Shown here: positions 23,575 to 32,107 of the stretch, in pieces | Layout: every line of letters begins with the position of its first letter | Numbering within the stretch: the stretch's first letter is position 1 | DNA from: Streptomyces subrutilus | GTDB lineage: Bacteria > Actinomycetota > Actinomycetes > Streptomycetales > Streptomycetaceae | Assembly (NCBI RefSeq): GCF_008704535.1 | Contig: NZ_CP023701.1 | Coordinates: forward strand, 5,188,001-5,252,000 | DNA length: 64,000 bases | Direction of reading: 5' to 3' | Notes under the pieces: model-generated | What the model saw: the letters and a program-made list of their open reading frames with translations, nothing else | Database searches by the model: none | Told to the model about the DNA's origin: nothing | Program-made: the position numbers and the translations under genes

Positions 23575-23979
23575 CTAGTACCAGTGGTTGTTCTGCCAGA
23601 AGTTCCAGGCGCCGACGGGGCTGCCGTAGCGGGAGTTCATGTAGTCCAGGCCCCACTTGATCTGGGTGGCCGGGTTGGTCTTCCAGTCCGAGCCCGCCGA
23701 GGCCATCTTCGAGGCCGGCAGGGCCTGGACCAGGCCGTAGGCACCGGACGAGGCGTTGGTGGCGGTGTGGTTCCAGCCGCTCTCGCGGGACACGATGTTG
23801 TTGAACGCCGCGAACTGGGCCGGGTCCTTGATCATCTGCTGGGCGATCGCCTTGGCGCTCGTCGGAGCCGCCTGGGCGGGAACCGTGGCGAGCATGGAAC
23901 CGGCGACACCGAGGGCGAGGACCGAGCCCACGAGGGTCTTCTTGGAAGCGGCGATGCGGCGGATGACGGTGTGGGACAC
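23575..23979 (-). CDS. Secreted SLT-type lytic transglycosylase-like protein
   Basis: A 134-aa exported protein starting at GTG 23979 (MSHTVIRRIAASKKTLVGSV), with a signal peptide cleaved near AQA-AP (~38). The mature ~95 residues hold a compact lysozyme-like fold: NNIVSRESGWN with the catalytic Glu, SSGAYGLVQALPASKM, IKWGLDYMNSRYG and the terminal WNFWQNNHWY. This matches small Streptomyces transglycosylases that cut peptidoglycan during germination and growth. A strongly folded leader lies upstream (24009-24100). In Streptomyces several such hydrolase genes are controlled by c-di-AMP riboswitches, but the conserved core of that RNA is not apparent here. Confidence 0.85.
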   Translation of the reverse strand: MSHTVIRRIAASKKTLVGSVLALGVAGSMLATVPAQAAPTSAKAIAQQMIKDPAQFAAFNNIVSRESGWNHTATNASSGAYGLVQALPASKMASAGSDWKTNPATQIKWGLDYMNSRYGSPVGAWNFWQNNHWY

Positions 23980-24008
23980 GGGCTGACCTTTCGGAGGGGA
24001 CAGAGGTC

Positions 24009-24100
24009 GTCGCCCGCATGCCGAGCGCATGCGTGAGCCGCTCACGCGAAGGAGAGGGGTTCGTCCGGCGGGGGGTGAAGCACCCCGGCCGCCTGGCGAC
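24009..24100 (-). promoter_or_regulatory. Structured 5' leader of the transglycosylase gene
   Basis: A closing stem GTCGCC (24009-24014) / GGCGAC (24095-24100) encloses at least three hairpins: GCATGC (24016-24021/24027-24032), GCGTGAG/CTCACGC (24031-24037/24041-24047, sharing two bases with the previous one) and GGGGTG/CACCCC (24072-24077/24081-24086). The multibranch shape just upstream of the start at 23979 suggests a riboswitch or attenuator. Class unknown. The rest of 24101-24294 looks like promoter DNA. Confidence 0.45.
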
Positions 24101-24294
24101 TCGTCCAGTTCTACCGACGCGCCGACCCCCTGGCAACGACCCCTCTTACTAGTGGACCTCGCAGCGGGGCCGGTCCGACCCCCCGGTGCGGCGATCAACG
24201 GCCGCGCAGGTCGAAGCGGCTCCGAAGGGGGCCATACGGGGCGCATAAAGACTACTATTTCCGTTCGTATGTGACGTACGTCCTGTGGGACGAG

Positions 24295-25242
24295 TCACCG
24301 GCGCGGTGCCCCGATGTCACCCTCGGTGCCCACCCGTGCACCGTTGAGAGCAAGCCCGGGCGGCTCTTCCTCCGACGGATCGAAGGCCACCGGCGCATCG
24401 AACGCGGCCTTCCGGGTCGCCCGGCGCAGCGCCTTCAGCAGCGTGCCGCCCAGCGTCAGCGTCAGGACGACCGTCAGCGCCGCCCGCCCCAGGTCCCAGC
24501 CCACCGAGGTGGCCAGGCAGTAGGCGAGGAAGCGCGTCAGGTTCGCCCCCACCGGATCGCCGGGGTGGAAGGAGACGCCCTGCCCCATGCCCTGCAGCAT
24601 CACCCAGCCCTGGAGGTTCATGACGGTGCCGTACGCGAACGAGCCCGCGCAGCCGTACGCCGCCAGCATCAGCAGCTCCGCCCGGCCCCGGATGCGCTCG
24701 GGGCCCGGCAGCAGCCCCGCGCCCAGCGAGAACCAGCCCAGCGCCAGCATCTGGAACGGCATCCACGGCCCGACCCCGCCCGTCAGCAGCGCCGACGCGA
24801 ACATCGTCACCGAACCGAGGACGAAGCCGAAGCCGGGGCCGAGCACCCGGCCGCTGAGCACCATCAGGAAGAACATGGGCTCCAGCCCCGCCGTCCCGGC
24901 ACCCAGCGGTCTCAGCGCGGCCCCCACGGCCGCGAGCACGCCGAGCATCGCCACCGCCTTGGCGTCCATGCCGTGGTCCGCGATGGTCGCGACCACCACC
25001 GCGACGAGCAGCGGGAGCAGCGCGGCGAAGAGCCACGGGGCGTCCTGGGAGTGGGCCAGGCCGGACTGCCGGTCGGCGAGGAGCGGCCAGCCGAAGGCCG
25101 CGATGCCGATGAGGCCGACCAGGGCGAGGGCGACGGCCGCGCGCGGCCCGATCCGTACCGGGCGGGCCGGGCGTGGGGGCCGGGCCGGGCGTGCGGGGCC
25201 GGCGGCGAGGGCGGGCCGGGGGCGGCCGGGGCGGCGGATCAC
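24295..25242 (-). CDS. ECF transporter S (substrate-capture) component, probably for cobalamin
   Basis: A 315-aa membrane protein with a Pro/Arg-rich start (MRRPGRPRPALAAGPARPAR) and about seven hydrophobic helices. ECF S-component features are FFLMVLSGRVLGPGFGFVLG, ALLTGGVGPWMPFQMLALGW and YGCAGSFAYGTVMNLQGWVM. Substrate is inferred from the cobalamin riboswitch at the head of the operon (30470-30690). GTG 25242 overlaps the stop of the double ATPase as GTGA, so translation is coupled. Last gene of the five-gene unit. The hydrophilic C-terminal tail (~35 residues) is not part of the transporter core. Confidence 0.85.
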   Translation of the reverse strand: MIRRPGRPRPALAAGPARPARPPRPARPVRIGPRAAVALALVGLIGIAAFGWPLLADRQSGLAHSQDAPWLFAALLPLLVAVVVATIADHGMDAKAVAMLGVLAAVGAALRPLGAGTAGLEPMFFLMVLSGRVLGPGFGFVLGSVTMFASALLTGGVGPWMPFQMLALGWFSLGAGLLPGPERIRGRAELLMLAAYGCAGSFAYGTVMNLQGWVMLQGMGQGVSFHPGDPVGANLTRFLAYCLATSVGWDLGRAALTVVLTLTLGGTLLKALRRATRKAAFDAPVAFDPSEEEPPGLALNGARVGTEGDIGAPRR

Positions 25243-27080
25243 GGGGTCCGCGCCTCCGTCCCCGCCGCGGCCAGGGCCGCGGCGACCTGGCTCACGGTGA
25301 GCCAGTGGCCCGGCGCCAGCACCTTCGCCACCTGCGGTGCGAAGGCCGGGGAGGACACCACGACCTCGGCGGTCGGACCGTCCGCGACGATCTCGCCGCC
25401 CGCCAGGATCACCACCCGGTCGACCAGCTCGGCCGCCAGCTCCACGTCGTGCGTGGCCAGCACGATGGCGTGGCCCTCGGCCGCGAGGGCCCGCAGGACG
25501 TCGATCAGCCGGGCCTTGGCGGCGTAGTCCAGGCCGCGGGTGGGCTCGTCGAGGAGCAGCAGCTCGGGGCGGCCGGTCAGCACCAGGGCCAGCGCCAGGG
25601 CGAGCCGCTGCCCCTCGGAGAGGTCGCGGGGGTGCGTGTCGTCGGCCACGTCCGGGAGCAGTGCGCTGACCAGACCCCGGCAGGTGCCCGGCGCCGCCCC
25701 GGCGTCGGAGTCGGCGGCGGCGCACTCGGCGGCGACCGTGTCGGCGTACAGCAGGTCGCGGGGCTCCTGCGGGACCAGGCCGACCCGGCGCACCATCTCG
25801 GGCGGCGCCGTCAGGTGCGGGACGTGGCCGCCGACGCGCACCGAACCGGAGGCGGGGGCGACCGTGCCGACGAGCGCGGACAGCAGGGTGGACTTGCCGG
25901 CGCCGTTGCGGCCCATCAGGGCCACCGTCTCGCCCCGCGCCACCCGCAGGTCGATGCCGCGCAGCACCTCGACCCGGCCGCGCCGCACGCCCAGCCCGCG
26001 CACCTCGGCCGGCCCCGCGCCCGGCGGGTCCGCGGGCGCGCGGACGGAAGCGGGCGCGTCCCGCCGGAGCAGCCGCGCGAAGAGCCCGGTACGGGACACC
26101 GCGGGGGCGGCCGGCGCGGCCCCGGCGGGAGCGGCGTCGGCTCGGGCCACGGCCACGGGCGCGGGCCCGGCGCCGAGGTCGGGGTCGGGGTCGGGCGCGT
26201 GGCCGTGGCCGGTGGTGGGGCCGGCCGCGGTCGCGGGGCCGGGGCGGGGCCGGGCGGCGGCGGGCGCAGCCAGGCGCGAGCGGAGGGGGGCGGCCAGCCG
26301 GCGGGCGTCGCGGACCGACAGGGGGAGCGGGGACCAGTCCGCGAGGCGGCCCAGGGCCACCACCGGCGGGTGGACGGGCGAGAGGGCCATGATCCGGGCC
26401 GGGGAACCCAGCACGGGCGCGGCCCCGGGGGCGGGCAGCAGCAGCACCCGGTCGGCGTACTGCACCACCCGCTCCAGCCGGTGCTCCGCCATCAGGACGG
26501 TGGTGCCCAGGTCGTGGACCAGCCGCTGGAGCACGGCGAGGACCTCCTCGGCCGCCGCCGGGTCCAGGGCCGACGTCGGCTCGTCGAGCACCAGCACCCG
26601 CGGGTGCGGGGTCAGCACCGACCCGATCGCGACGCGCTGCTGCTGGCCGCCCGACAGGGTGGCGATGGGCCGGTCGCGCAGTTCGTTCAGCCCGAGGAGG
26701 TCCAGGGTCTCCTCCACCCGGCGCCGCATCACCGCGGGCGGCAGCCCCAGGGACTCCATGCCGTACGCGAGCTCGTCCTCCACCACGTCCGTCACGAAGT
26801 GCGCGAGGGGGTCCTGCCCCACCGTGCCCACCACGTCCGCCAGCTCGCGCGGCCGGTGCGTGCGCGTGTCGCGGCCCGCGACCGTCACCCGCCCGCGCAG
26901 GGTCCCGCCCGTGAAGTGCGGGACCAGCCCGCAGACGGCTCCCAGCAGGGTGGACTTGCCGACCCCCGACGGACCGACGAGAAGCGTCAGCTCGCCCTCG
27001 GGAACCACCAGGTCCACACCCTGGAGGCAGGGCGCGGACGCGCCGTCGTAGGTGACCGACACCTGTTCGAAGCGGATCAC
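25239..27080 (-). CDS. Double ECF/ABC ATPase (two nucleotide-binding domains fused)
   Basis: A 613-aa cytoplasmic ATPase of the energy-coupling factor module. Domain 1 has Walker A GPSGVGKST (36-44), signature LSGGQQQRV (142-150) and Walker B VLVLDEP (162-168). A ~100-residue Pro/Ala-rich linker follows. Domain 2 has Walker A GRNGAGKST (390-398), signature LSEGQRLAL (487-495) and Walker B LLLLDEP (507-513). It fuses the A and A' subunits. GTG 27080 overlaps the stop of the T-component gene (GTGA). It powers import together with the T and S components on either side. Confidence 0.92.
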   Translation of the reverse strand: MIRFEQVSVTYDGASAPCLQGVDLVVPEGELTLLVGPSGVGKSTLLGAVCGLVPHFTGGTLRGRVTVAGRDTRTHRPRELADVVGTVGQDPLAHFVTDVVEDELAYGMESLGLPPAVMRRRVEETLDLLGLNELRDRPIATLSGGQQQRVAIGSVLTPHPRVLVLDEPTSALDPAAAEEVLAVLQRLVHDLGTTVLMAEHRLERVVQYADRVLLLPAPGAAPVLGSPARIMALSPVHPPVVALGRLADWSPLPLSVRDARRLAAPLRSRLAAPAAARPRPGPATAAGPTTGHGHAPDPDPDLGAGPAPVAVARADAAPAGAAPAAPAVSRTGLFARLLRRDAPASVRAPADPPGAGPAEVRGLGVRRGRVEVLRGIDLRVARGETVALMGRNGAGKSTLLSALVGTVAPASGSVRVGGHVPHLTAPPEMVRRVGLVPQEPRDLLYADTVAAECAAADSDAGAAPGTCRGLVSALLPDVADDTHPRDLSEGQRLALALALVLTGRPELLLLDEPTRGLDYAAKARLIDVLRALAAEGHAIVLATHDVELAAELVDRVVILAGGEIVADGPTAEVVVSSPAFAPQVAKVLAPGHWLTVSQVAAALAAAGTEARTP

Positions 27081-28363
27081 CGGGACGACTCCTTGGCTGG
27101 GGGTACGGGCGCCACGAAGGCGGGCAGCAGACCGATCAGGATCGCGGCCGCCGGCCACAGCGGCAGTTCGGGCGCGACCAGCGGCACCACACCCGGGCGC
27201 AGGCCCTCCGGATCGACGGAGGCCGCGTGCACGAGCAGGGCGGCCACGGCCGCGCCCGAACCGGACACCAGCCAGGCGCGCGCGCCCCACCGGTCGGGCC
27301 GGTAGCGGGTGCGCACCGACCGGCGCCCGCCCAGCCGCAGGCCCGCCAAGGCCAGGACCAGGCCGATGCCGAGCACGGGCAGGCCGTACGCGGCGCCCTC
27401 GGCGGCGAGCAGCCCGTAGGTGCCCGCGCACATTCCGAGGAGTCCGCCGAGGGTCAGCGCGTTGGTGGTGTGCCGGACGGCGGGCGGCACCTCGGCCGTC
27501 CGCCCGTAGCCGCGCGCGTCCATCGACGCGGCGGTCGCGACCGACCGTTCCAGGGCGCCCTCCAGGACCGGCAGGCCGATCTGCAGCACGGCCCGCACCC
27601 CGCCGGTGGGGCGGCCGCGCAGCCGGCGGGCGGTCCGCAGCCGGGCGACGTCGGCGACCATGTTCGGCGCGAACGTCATGGCGACGACGACGGCGACCCC
27701 GGCCTCGTAGAGGGCGGCCGGCAGGGACTTCAGGAGCCGGGCCGGATTGGCGAGGGCGTTCGCGGCGCCCACGCAGACGAGCAGGGTGGCCAGCTTGGCG
27801 CCGTCGTAGAAGGCGAAGACCAACTGCTCGGCGGTGACCCGGCCGCCGAAGCGGATGCCCTGGGCCCAGGCGGGGAGCGGGACCTCGGGGAGGCCGAAGA
27901 GGGTGTGCGAGCCGGGGATGGGGGAGCCGAGCAGCACGGAGAACAGCAGGCGCAGGCCGATGACGACGACGCCGAGCTTGAGGAAGGCCCCGTACGAACG
28001 GGCCCAGGGCGCGTCGGTGCGGCGGGCCGCGACGACGTAGCCGGCCACGCCGACGACCAGGCCCAGGAGCAGCGGATTGGTGGTGCGGGAGGCGGCCGTG
28101 GCCAGCCCGAGGGCCCACAGCCACCACGCGCCGGCGTGCAGTGCGTTGCCGCGGCTCGCCTCTGGCGGCTGCCAGTGCCCGCGCCGCCCGTACGCCTCCG
28201 CACCGGCCCGGGCCGGGGCCGGAGCGGTGGCGCGGGTTGCGGCGGCCCGAGTCCGGGCCGGACCGGTCGGGCCCGGCGGCCCGGAGCCGGTGGGCGGACC
28301 GGCCGGGTCCGGGGCGGGTCCGACGGGCGGACCGGGCCGGCGCGGGGCGCTGGAGGAGGTCAT
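27077..28363 (-). CDS. ECF transporter T (transmembrane, CbiQ-type) component
   Basis: A 428-aa protein. A ~70-residue Pro/Gly/Ala-rich N-terminal extension precedes the CbiQ-type membrane domain. The coupling helices contain VARLRTARRLRGRPTGG and the second Ala-Arg-Gly-type motif SMDARGYGRT, which bind the ATPases. Helices include NPLLLGLVVGVAGYVV, LGVVVIGLRLLFSVLLG and AVVVAMTFAPNMVADV. ATG 28363 overlaps the SCO2322-family stop (ATGA). It couples ATP hydrolysis to toppling of the S component. The additional ~150 C-terminal residues with several helices make it longer than usual CbiQ. Confidence 0.88.
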   Translation of the reverse strand: MTSSSAPRRPGPPVGPAPDPAGPPTGSGPPGPTGPARTRAAATRATAPAPARAGAEAYGRRGHWQPPEASRGNALHAGAWWLWALGLATAASRTTNPLLLGLVVGVAGYVVAARRTDAPWARSYGAFLKLGVVVIGLRLLFSVLLGSPIPGSHTLFGLPEVPLPAWAQGIRFGGRVTAEQLVFAFYDGAKLATLLVCVGAANALANPARLLKSLPAALYEAGVAVVVAMTFAPNMVADVARLRTARRLRGRPTGGVRAVLQIGLPVLEGALERSVATAASMDARGYGRTAEVPPAVRHTTNALTLGGLLGMCAGTYGLLAAEGAAYGLPVLGIGLVLALAGLRLGGRRSVRTRYRPDRWGARAWLVSGSGAAVAALLVHAASVDPEGLRPGVVPLVAPELPLWPAAAILIGLLPAFVAPVPPAKESSR

Positions 28364-29172
28364 CGGGTGCGGCGGCGGGACTGCCAGAAGGCGGCCGCGG
28401 CCAGGGCGGCGACCGCCGCGACGCCGGCCAGCAGGCCCGCGGAGGGGCCGCCGCCGGACTCCGCGTCGGCCGCGGCGGGCGCCGGGGACGGCGCGGACGG
28501 CTGGGCCGAGCCCCCCGCGACCTGGTCGCCGCAGCCCTGCTTCGGGTAGCCGGAGATCGCGCACAGCAGCGCCGCACCGTTGTAGCGCAGCGGTTTGGCG
28601 ACCTCGGCCAGCGCCTCGGCCGTCGTCGCGTCCGGGGCCACCTGCGCGCACGCCGTGCGCGGGGCGTCCTGCGGCGGGGCCTCGCCGGCCGGGGCGTCAG
28701 CGGGCAGGCCGAAGTCCAGGACCAGGGCCACCCGTTTGCGGCCCTCCACCGGGGCGGTGGCGCCGCAGACGGCCGCGAAGTCGGCCCCGGTGCGCGGCTG
28801 CGCCGCCCGGGCCGCCTCGTCCTGGCTCACCGCGAAGCGGAAGCCCCGCACGGAACCGTCCGCCGGCCGGGCGGACGGGCCCTGCGTCGCGTAGGTCCAC
28901 TGCCCGCCCGAACCGCCGTCCCAGAACGACCAGTAGCGGTACCCGACCGCCAGCGCGGGCGCGGCGGCCACCACGGCCAGCAGCCCGCCCAGGGCGAGCG
29001 CGGCCACGAAGGCCGGCACCGGGGCGAGCGGACGCGGACGCGGCGCGCGACGGCGATCGGGCCGACGGCCGGACCGGCGACCGGGCCGGTGCCCGCCCGG
29101 GTGCGCGGACCGGCGACCGCCGCGGTGAAGGGGCGGGTGGACGGGCGGGTCGGCGGCAGGGCGGGCGTGCAT
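28360..29172 (-). CDS. SCO2322-family exported, membrane-anchored protein
   Basis: A 270-aa protein. After a ~45-residue Arg/His/Pro-rich cytoplasmic segment comes a signal-anchor (VPAFVAALALGGLLAVVAAA, cleavage near ALA-VG). The mature domain begins YRYWSFWDGGSGGQWTYATQ and continues GSVRGFRFAVS, with four cysteines (FAAVCG, RTACAQ, LLCA, QGCG) suggesting two disulfides. A C-terminal helix (GLLAGVAAVAALAAAAFW) plus RRRTR anchors it. The family is named after S. coelicolor SCO2322 and has no established role. Its ATG overlaps the previous gene's TGA by one base (TGATG), so it is in the B12-riboswitch operon and probably an accessory surface component of uptake. Confidence 0.85.
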   Translation of the reverse strand: MHARPAADPPVHPPLHRGGRRSAHPGGHRPGRRSGRRPDRRRAPRPRPLAPVPAFVAALALGGLLAVVAAAPALAVGYRYWSFWDGGSGGQWTYATQGPSARPADGSVRGFRFAVSQDEAARAAQPRTGADFAAVCGATAPVEGRKRVALVLDFGLPADAPAGEAPPQDAPRTACAQVAPDATTAEALAEVAKPLRYNGAALLCAISGYPKQGCGDQVAGGSAQPSAPSPAPAAADAESGGGPSAGLLAGVAAVAALAAAAFWQSRRRTR

Positions 29173-30437
29173 CAGAGCTGGTTCTTCTTGCGGCGTCCGC
29201 TCAGCAGGATGCCGATGCCCGTGCCGGCCGCGGCGCCCGCACCGACGATCCACCAGACGTTCTGGCCGCCGGAGCCCCCGGACCTCTCGCTCTCCACCGT
29301 GGTCGCGCCGGTGTCCGCGCCCTGCGGCGCCGGGCCGGTCGCGTTCAGCTCGGCGACCAGGTCGGCGCCGCCGAAGGACTTCGGGTCCGTGCCCGTGGCG
29401 TGCGCGGCCAGCACCAGGGTGCCCAGCGCCGCCGGGCTGCCCTTCGCCCACGCAGCCGAGTTGGCCTTCAGCCACTCCAGCGCGCCCGCCGCCGACTGCT
29501 CGTGGCCGGCCGCGGCCAGCGCGATCACCGCGTCGGCGGTGTTGCCGGTGTCGGGGGTCGGCTGGTCGGCGCCCGGGGTCACGGCGGTGAGGTGGCCGTC
29601 CTTCCTCAGGGCCTCGGCGAGGTAGCCGGCGGCTCCCTGGGCGGCGCTCCGCGCGGCGGACGCCGGGTCGGCGGCGGCCGGCGCCGGGCAGGCGAGCGGG
29701 GCGGCCGGGGTGTCCTCGGCGGGCGGCGGCACGGCCGCACCCCGGCCCAGGCCGGCCAGGGTCGCGGCGGCGGTGGCGTCCGGGTTGGCGAGCAGCTTGC
29801 CGTCGACCGGCTGGTAGGCGAAGGAGCCCCGGTCGGCGGCCGGCTCGGCGGAACAGCCCAGCTGGAAGGGGAGCAGGCCCTCGTACGCCGACTTCCCCGC
29901 CTTCGACCTGACCTCGGCCGGCTTCTCCCCGGCCACCGCGAGCGCGCTGATGACCAGGGAGGTGGAGTTGGCCTCGCTCGGGCTGCCCGGGACGTAGGCC
30001 CAGCCGCCGTCCTCGTTCTGTACGGACTTCAGCCAGTCCACCGTCCTGCGGACGGCCGCGTCCTGCCCGCCGAGGGCGGTGAGCGCCTGCACGGCGGCCG
30101 CGGCGGCGTTGGTGTCGTACATCGTCTTGTCGTCGCAGGCCGTGCCCGGGTCGGCGCGGAACGAGGCGTAGGCCCCGCTCGCGCAGCTCTGCCCGACCAG
30201 CCAGTCGACGGCCTGCGCGGCCGGCTTGACGCCGACCGTGTGCTGGGCGAGGAGCGCGAAGGACTGCCGCCACACGCCGTCGTACGTCGGGTCGGCCTTC
30301 CCGTACAGGCCGGAGGGGATCACGGGCGGCGCCGAGGGGGAGGCGGGCGGGGCGGTGTCGGCGAGGGCCGCGGGGGCGGCACCCGCGCAGAGCACGGCGG
30401 AGGCGGCGAGCGCGGCGGCGCCGCGGCGGACGTTCAT
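29172..30437 (-). CDS. Secreted squalene-cyclase/prenyltransferase-repeat protein, intrinsic-factor-like fold, membrane-anchored
   Basis: A 421-aa protein with a signal peptide (RRGAAALAASAVLCAGAAPA, cleaved near ALA-DT ~27). The mature part has repeats typical of (alpha/alpha)6 barrels: VDWLVGQSCASGAYASF, NAAAAAVQALTALGG, VDWLKSVQNEDGGWAYVPGS and NTADAVIALAAAGHE. Paired cysteines lie in several loops. A C-terminal helix (VWWIVGAGAAAGTGIGILLSG) and RRKK form a membrane anchor. Animal intrinsic factor and transcobalamin use the same barrel class to bind B12, and this gene is first behind a cobalamin riboswitch, so a B12-capture role is inferred. ATG 30437; ribosome site weak. An enzymatic DxDD motif is absent. 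Confidence 0.8.
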   Translation of the reverse strand: MNVRRGAAALAASAVLCAGAAPAALADTAPPASPSAPPVIPSGLYGKADPTYDGVWRQSFALLAQHTVGVKPAAQAVDWLVGQSCASGAYASFRADPGTACDDKTMYDTNAAAAAVQALTALGGQDAAVRRTVDWLKSVQNEDGGWAYVPGSPSEANSTSLVISALAVAGEKPAEVRSKAGKSAYEGLLPFQLGCSAEPAADRGSFAYQPVDGKLLANPDATAAATLAGLGRGAAVPPPAEDTPAAPLACPAPAAADPASAARSAAQGAAGYLAEALRKDGHLTAVTPGADQPTPDTGNTADAVIALAAAGHEQSAAGALEWLKANSAAWAKGSPAALGTLVLAAHATGTDPKSFGGADLVAELNATGPAPQGADTGATTVESERSGGSGGQNVWWIVGAGAAAGTGIGILLSGRRKKNQL

Positions 30438-30469
30438 GGGGCGGGTGGTGCCTCTCGTGCTGGGGAGCG

Positions 30470-30690
30470 GGAGGCAGGCACGCGCAGGCACCGGGCTCCG
30501 GCCCCGTGTACCTCGACGGTGCCGGCCGCCGGGGAACCCGGCGGCACGAGCCGCGCACCTCCGCCCCGGGGCAGTCCGGCTCCCCGCCCGGACGGCGCCG
30601 GAGTGGGTCACGGTTGCGGGTCAGCGCCGGAATCGCACCGGCTTCCCCCCGTACGGAAGTGTGGACGACGGGTTCACTCTACCGGCCCAC
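30470..30690 (-). promoter_or_regulatory. Cobalamin riboswitch
   Basis: The minus strand carries the conserved core GGGAAGCCGGTGCGATTCCG, then GCGCTGACCCGCAACCGTGA (about 30607-30651), which is the classical adenosylcobalamin-riboswitch signature. The flanking paired regions extend to a degenerate B12-box-like GCCCGG...GCCTGC near 30490. It precedes the start at 30437. It is expected to switch off the five-gene B12 import operon when cobalamin is plentiful. Ends are approximate. Confidence 0.88.
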
Positions 30691-30773
30691 GTCCACCCGG
30701 CCCGGGGCGCAGGCCCCCGGGGCCCCTTGCCGGACGCGCGCCCGGCGCCGCGTTCCGCCCGCGGCCGCCGGGT

Positions 30774-31901
30774 CTACACCGCCCGGTACTCCACCGGCCC
30801 GCTGCCCGGGACGGCCTCGGCGCGGCCCTGCTTCACCAGCCGCCGCAGATGGGCTTCCGCTTCGGAGACGGCGATGGTGCGGGAGCCGTACGGGATCTGC
30901 TCCCAGGGGCGGTTCCACTCCATCCGCTCGGCCAGCGCCCACGGGGTCAGGGGTTCGGCCAGCAGCTCCCACAGGCCGGTCAGCCGCTCCTCGTGGTGGT
31001 CCAGCAGCTCCCGCACGCGGGCGGGGGCGTCGGTGAAGGCGTGCTGGTGGGCCGGGAGCACCTCGGCGGGGCGCAGCCTCCCGATGCGTTCGAGGGAGTC
31101 GAGGTAGTCGCCGAGGGGGTCGGTGACCCGGGTGACGCCGTGCTCGTCGGGGGCCTCGTACAGGCCGATGTGCGGGGAGATCCCGGGCAGCAGGTGGTCG
31201 CCGGAGAAGAGCCGGCCGTTGCCGGGGAGGTCGGCGGGGTGCCGTTCCTCCAGGTGGAGGCAGACGTGGCCGGGGGTGTGGCCGGGCGTCCAGATCGCGC
31301 GCAGCCTGCGGCCGGCGAGCGGGAGCAGCTCGGCGGGGACGATCTCGCGGTCGGGCACGGCGGCCCGCAGCCCGGGCAGGGTCCGCAGCCGGCCGCTCGC
31401 CCGGGCGGCGCGCAGCGGGGCGACGTGCTCCTCGGGGGCTCCGGCGGCGGTGAGCTTCTCGCTCATGTAGTCGAACCAGACGCCGGGCTCGGAGGACCGG
31501 GTGCGCACGACGACCTCGGTGTCGGCGGCGTGCATGGCGATCCACGCGCCGGAGGCCTCGCGGACCCGGCCGGAGAGGCCGTGGTGGTCGGGGTGGTGGT
31601 GGGTGATGACGACGCCGTGGACGTCATCGACGGAGGTGCCGAGGGCGGCGAGGCCGGCGCACAGGGTGTCCCAGGAGTCGGGGTCGTCCCACCCGGTGTC
31701 GACGAGGACGGGGCCGCGGTCGGTGTCGAGGAGGTGGACGAGGGTGTGTCCGAGGGGGTTGTCCGGGATGGGGACCTTGATCGCCCACACGCCCCCGCCG
31801 TGGTCGGTGACCCCGGGAGCCGCGGGGGCGGGGGCCGGCGTCCGGGGCGGTGCGCCCTGCGGGGCGGTGGGCGGGGTCGTGTGCGGTGTGTCCTCTGGCA
31901 T
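30774..31901 (-). CDS. MBL-fold metallo-hydrolase
   Basis: A 375-aa metallo-beta-lactamase-fold protein. The metal motif THHHPDHHGLSG (H-x-H-x-D-H) is in the first third, PGHTPGHVCLHL follows, then SGDHLLPGISPHIGL and a C-terminal winged-helix-like domain (LWELLAEPLTPWALAERMEW) common in the GloB/LACTB2-like subgroup. The start is uncertain between ATG 31901 and ATG 31928. Likely a thioester or phosphodiester hydrolase; in steroid/acyl-CoA neighbourhoods a CoA-thioester role is possible. It is divergent from the aldehyde dehydrogenase, sharing the region with the KstR-like site 32060-32073. Confidence 0.85.
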   Translation of the reverse strand: MPEDTPHTTPPTAPQGAPPRTPAPAPAAPGVTDHGGGVWAIKVPIPDNPLGHTLVHLLDTDRGPVLVDTGWDDPDSWDTLCAGLAALGTSVDDVHGVVITHHHPDHHGLSGRVREASGAWIAMHAADTEVVVRTRSSEPGVWFDYMSEKLTAAGAPEEHVAPLRAARASGRLRTLPGLRAAVPDREIVPAELLPLAGRRLRAIWTPGHTPGHVCLHLEERHPADLPGNGRLFSGDHLLPGISPHIGLYEAPDEHGVTRVTDPLGDYLDSLERIGRLRPAEVLPAHQHAFTDAPARVRELLDHHEERLTGLWELLAEPLTPWALAERMEWNRPWEQIPYGSRTIAVSEAEAHLRRLVKQGRAEAVPGSGPVEYRAV

Positions 31902-32055
31902 GAGGGCCCCCTGTCTTCGGTCTGTCATCGGCCTGTCCCTGCTCCGACCCACGGACGAGAACCTGTTCCAGTAGTCGCCCAAGTCGACCATCTTCACGCC
32001 GTTCTGACTAGTCGTTGGATCTTTCCCGTCGTTCCGCCCTGGCCGTGGACTCCTG

Positions 32056-32077
32056 GAACTAGAACTGGTATCAGTTC
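32056..32077. promoter_or_regulatory. KstR-like operator upstream of aldehyde dehydrogenase
   Basis: TAGAACTGGTATCA (32060-32073) keeps TNNAACNNGT---A and is framed by GAACT (32056-32060) and AGTTC (32073-32077). It lies 35 bases upstream of the ATG at 32108. Weaker match than the others. Confidence 0.5.
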
Positions 32078-32107
32078 GGGAACGCCAAGCCGCAGGAGGC
32101 ACCAGCC

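Noticed and set aside
24009..24150. c-di-AMP (ydaO) riboswitch
   Set aside because: The gene type fits, but I could not find the conserved core sequences; reported only as an unclassified structured leader.
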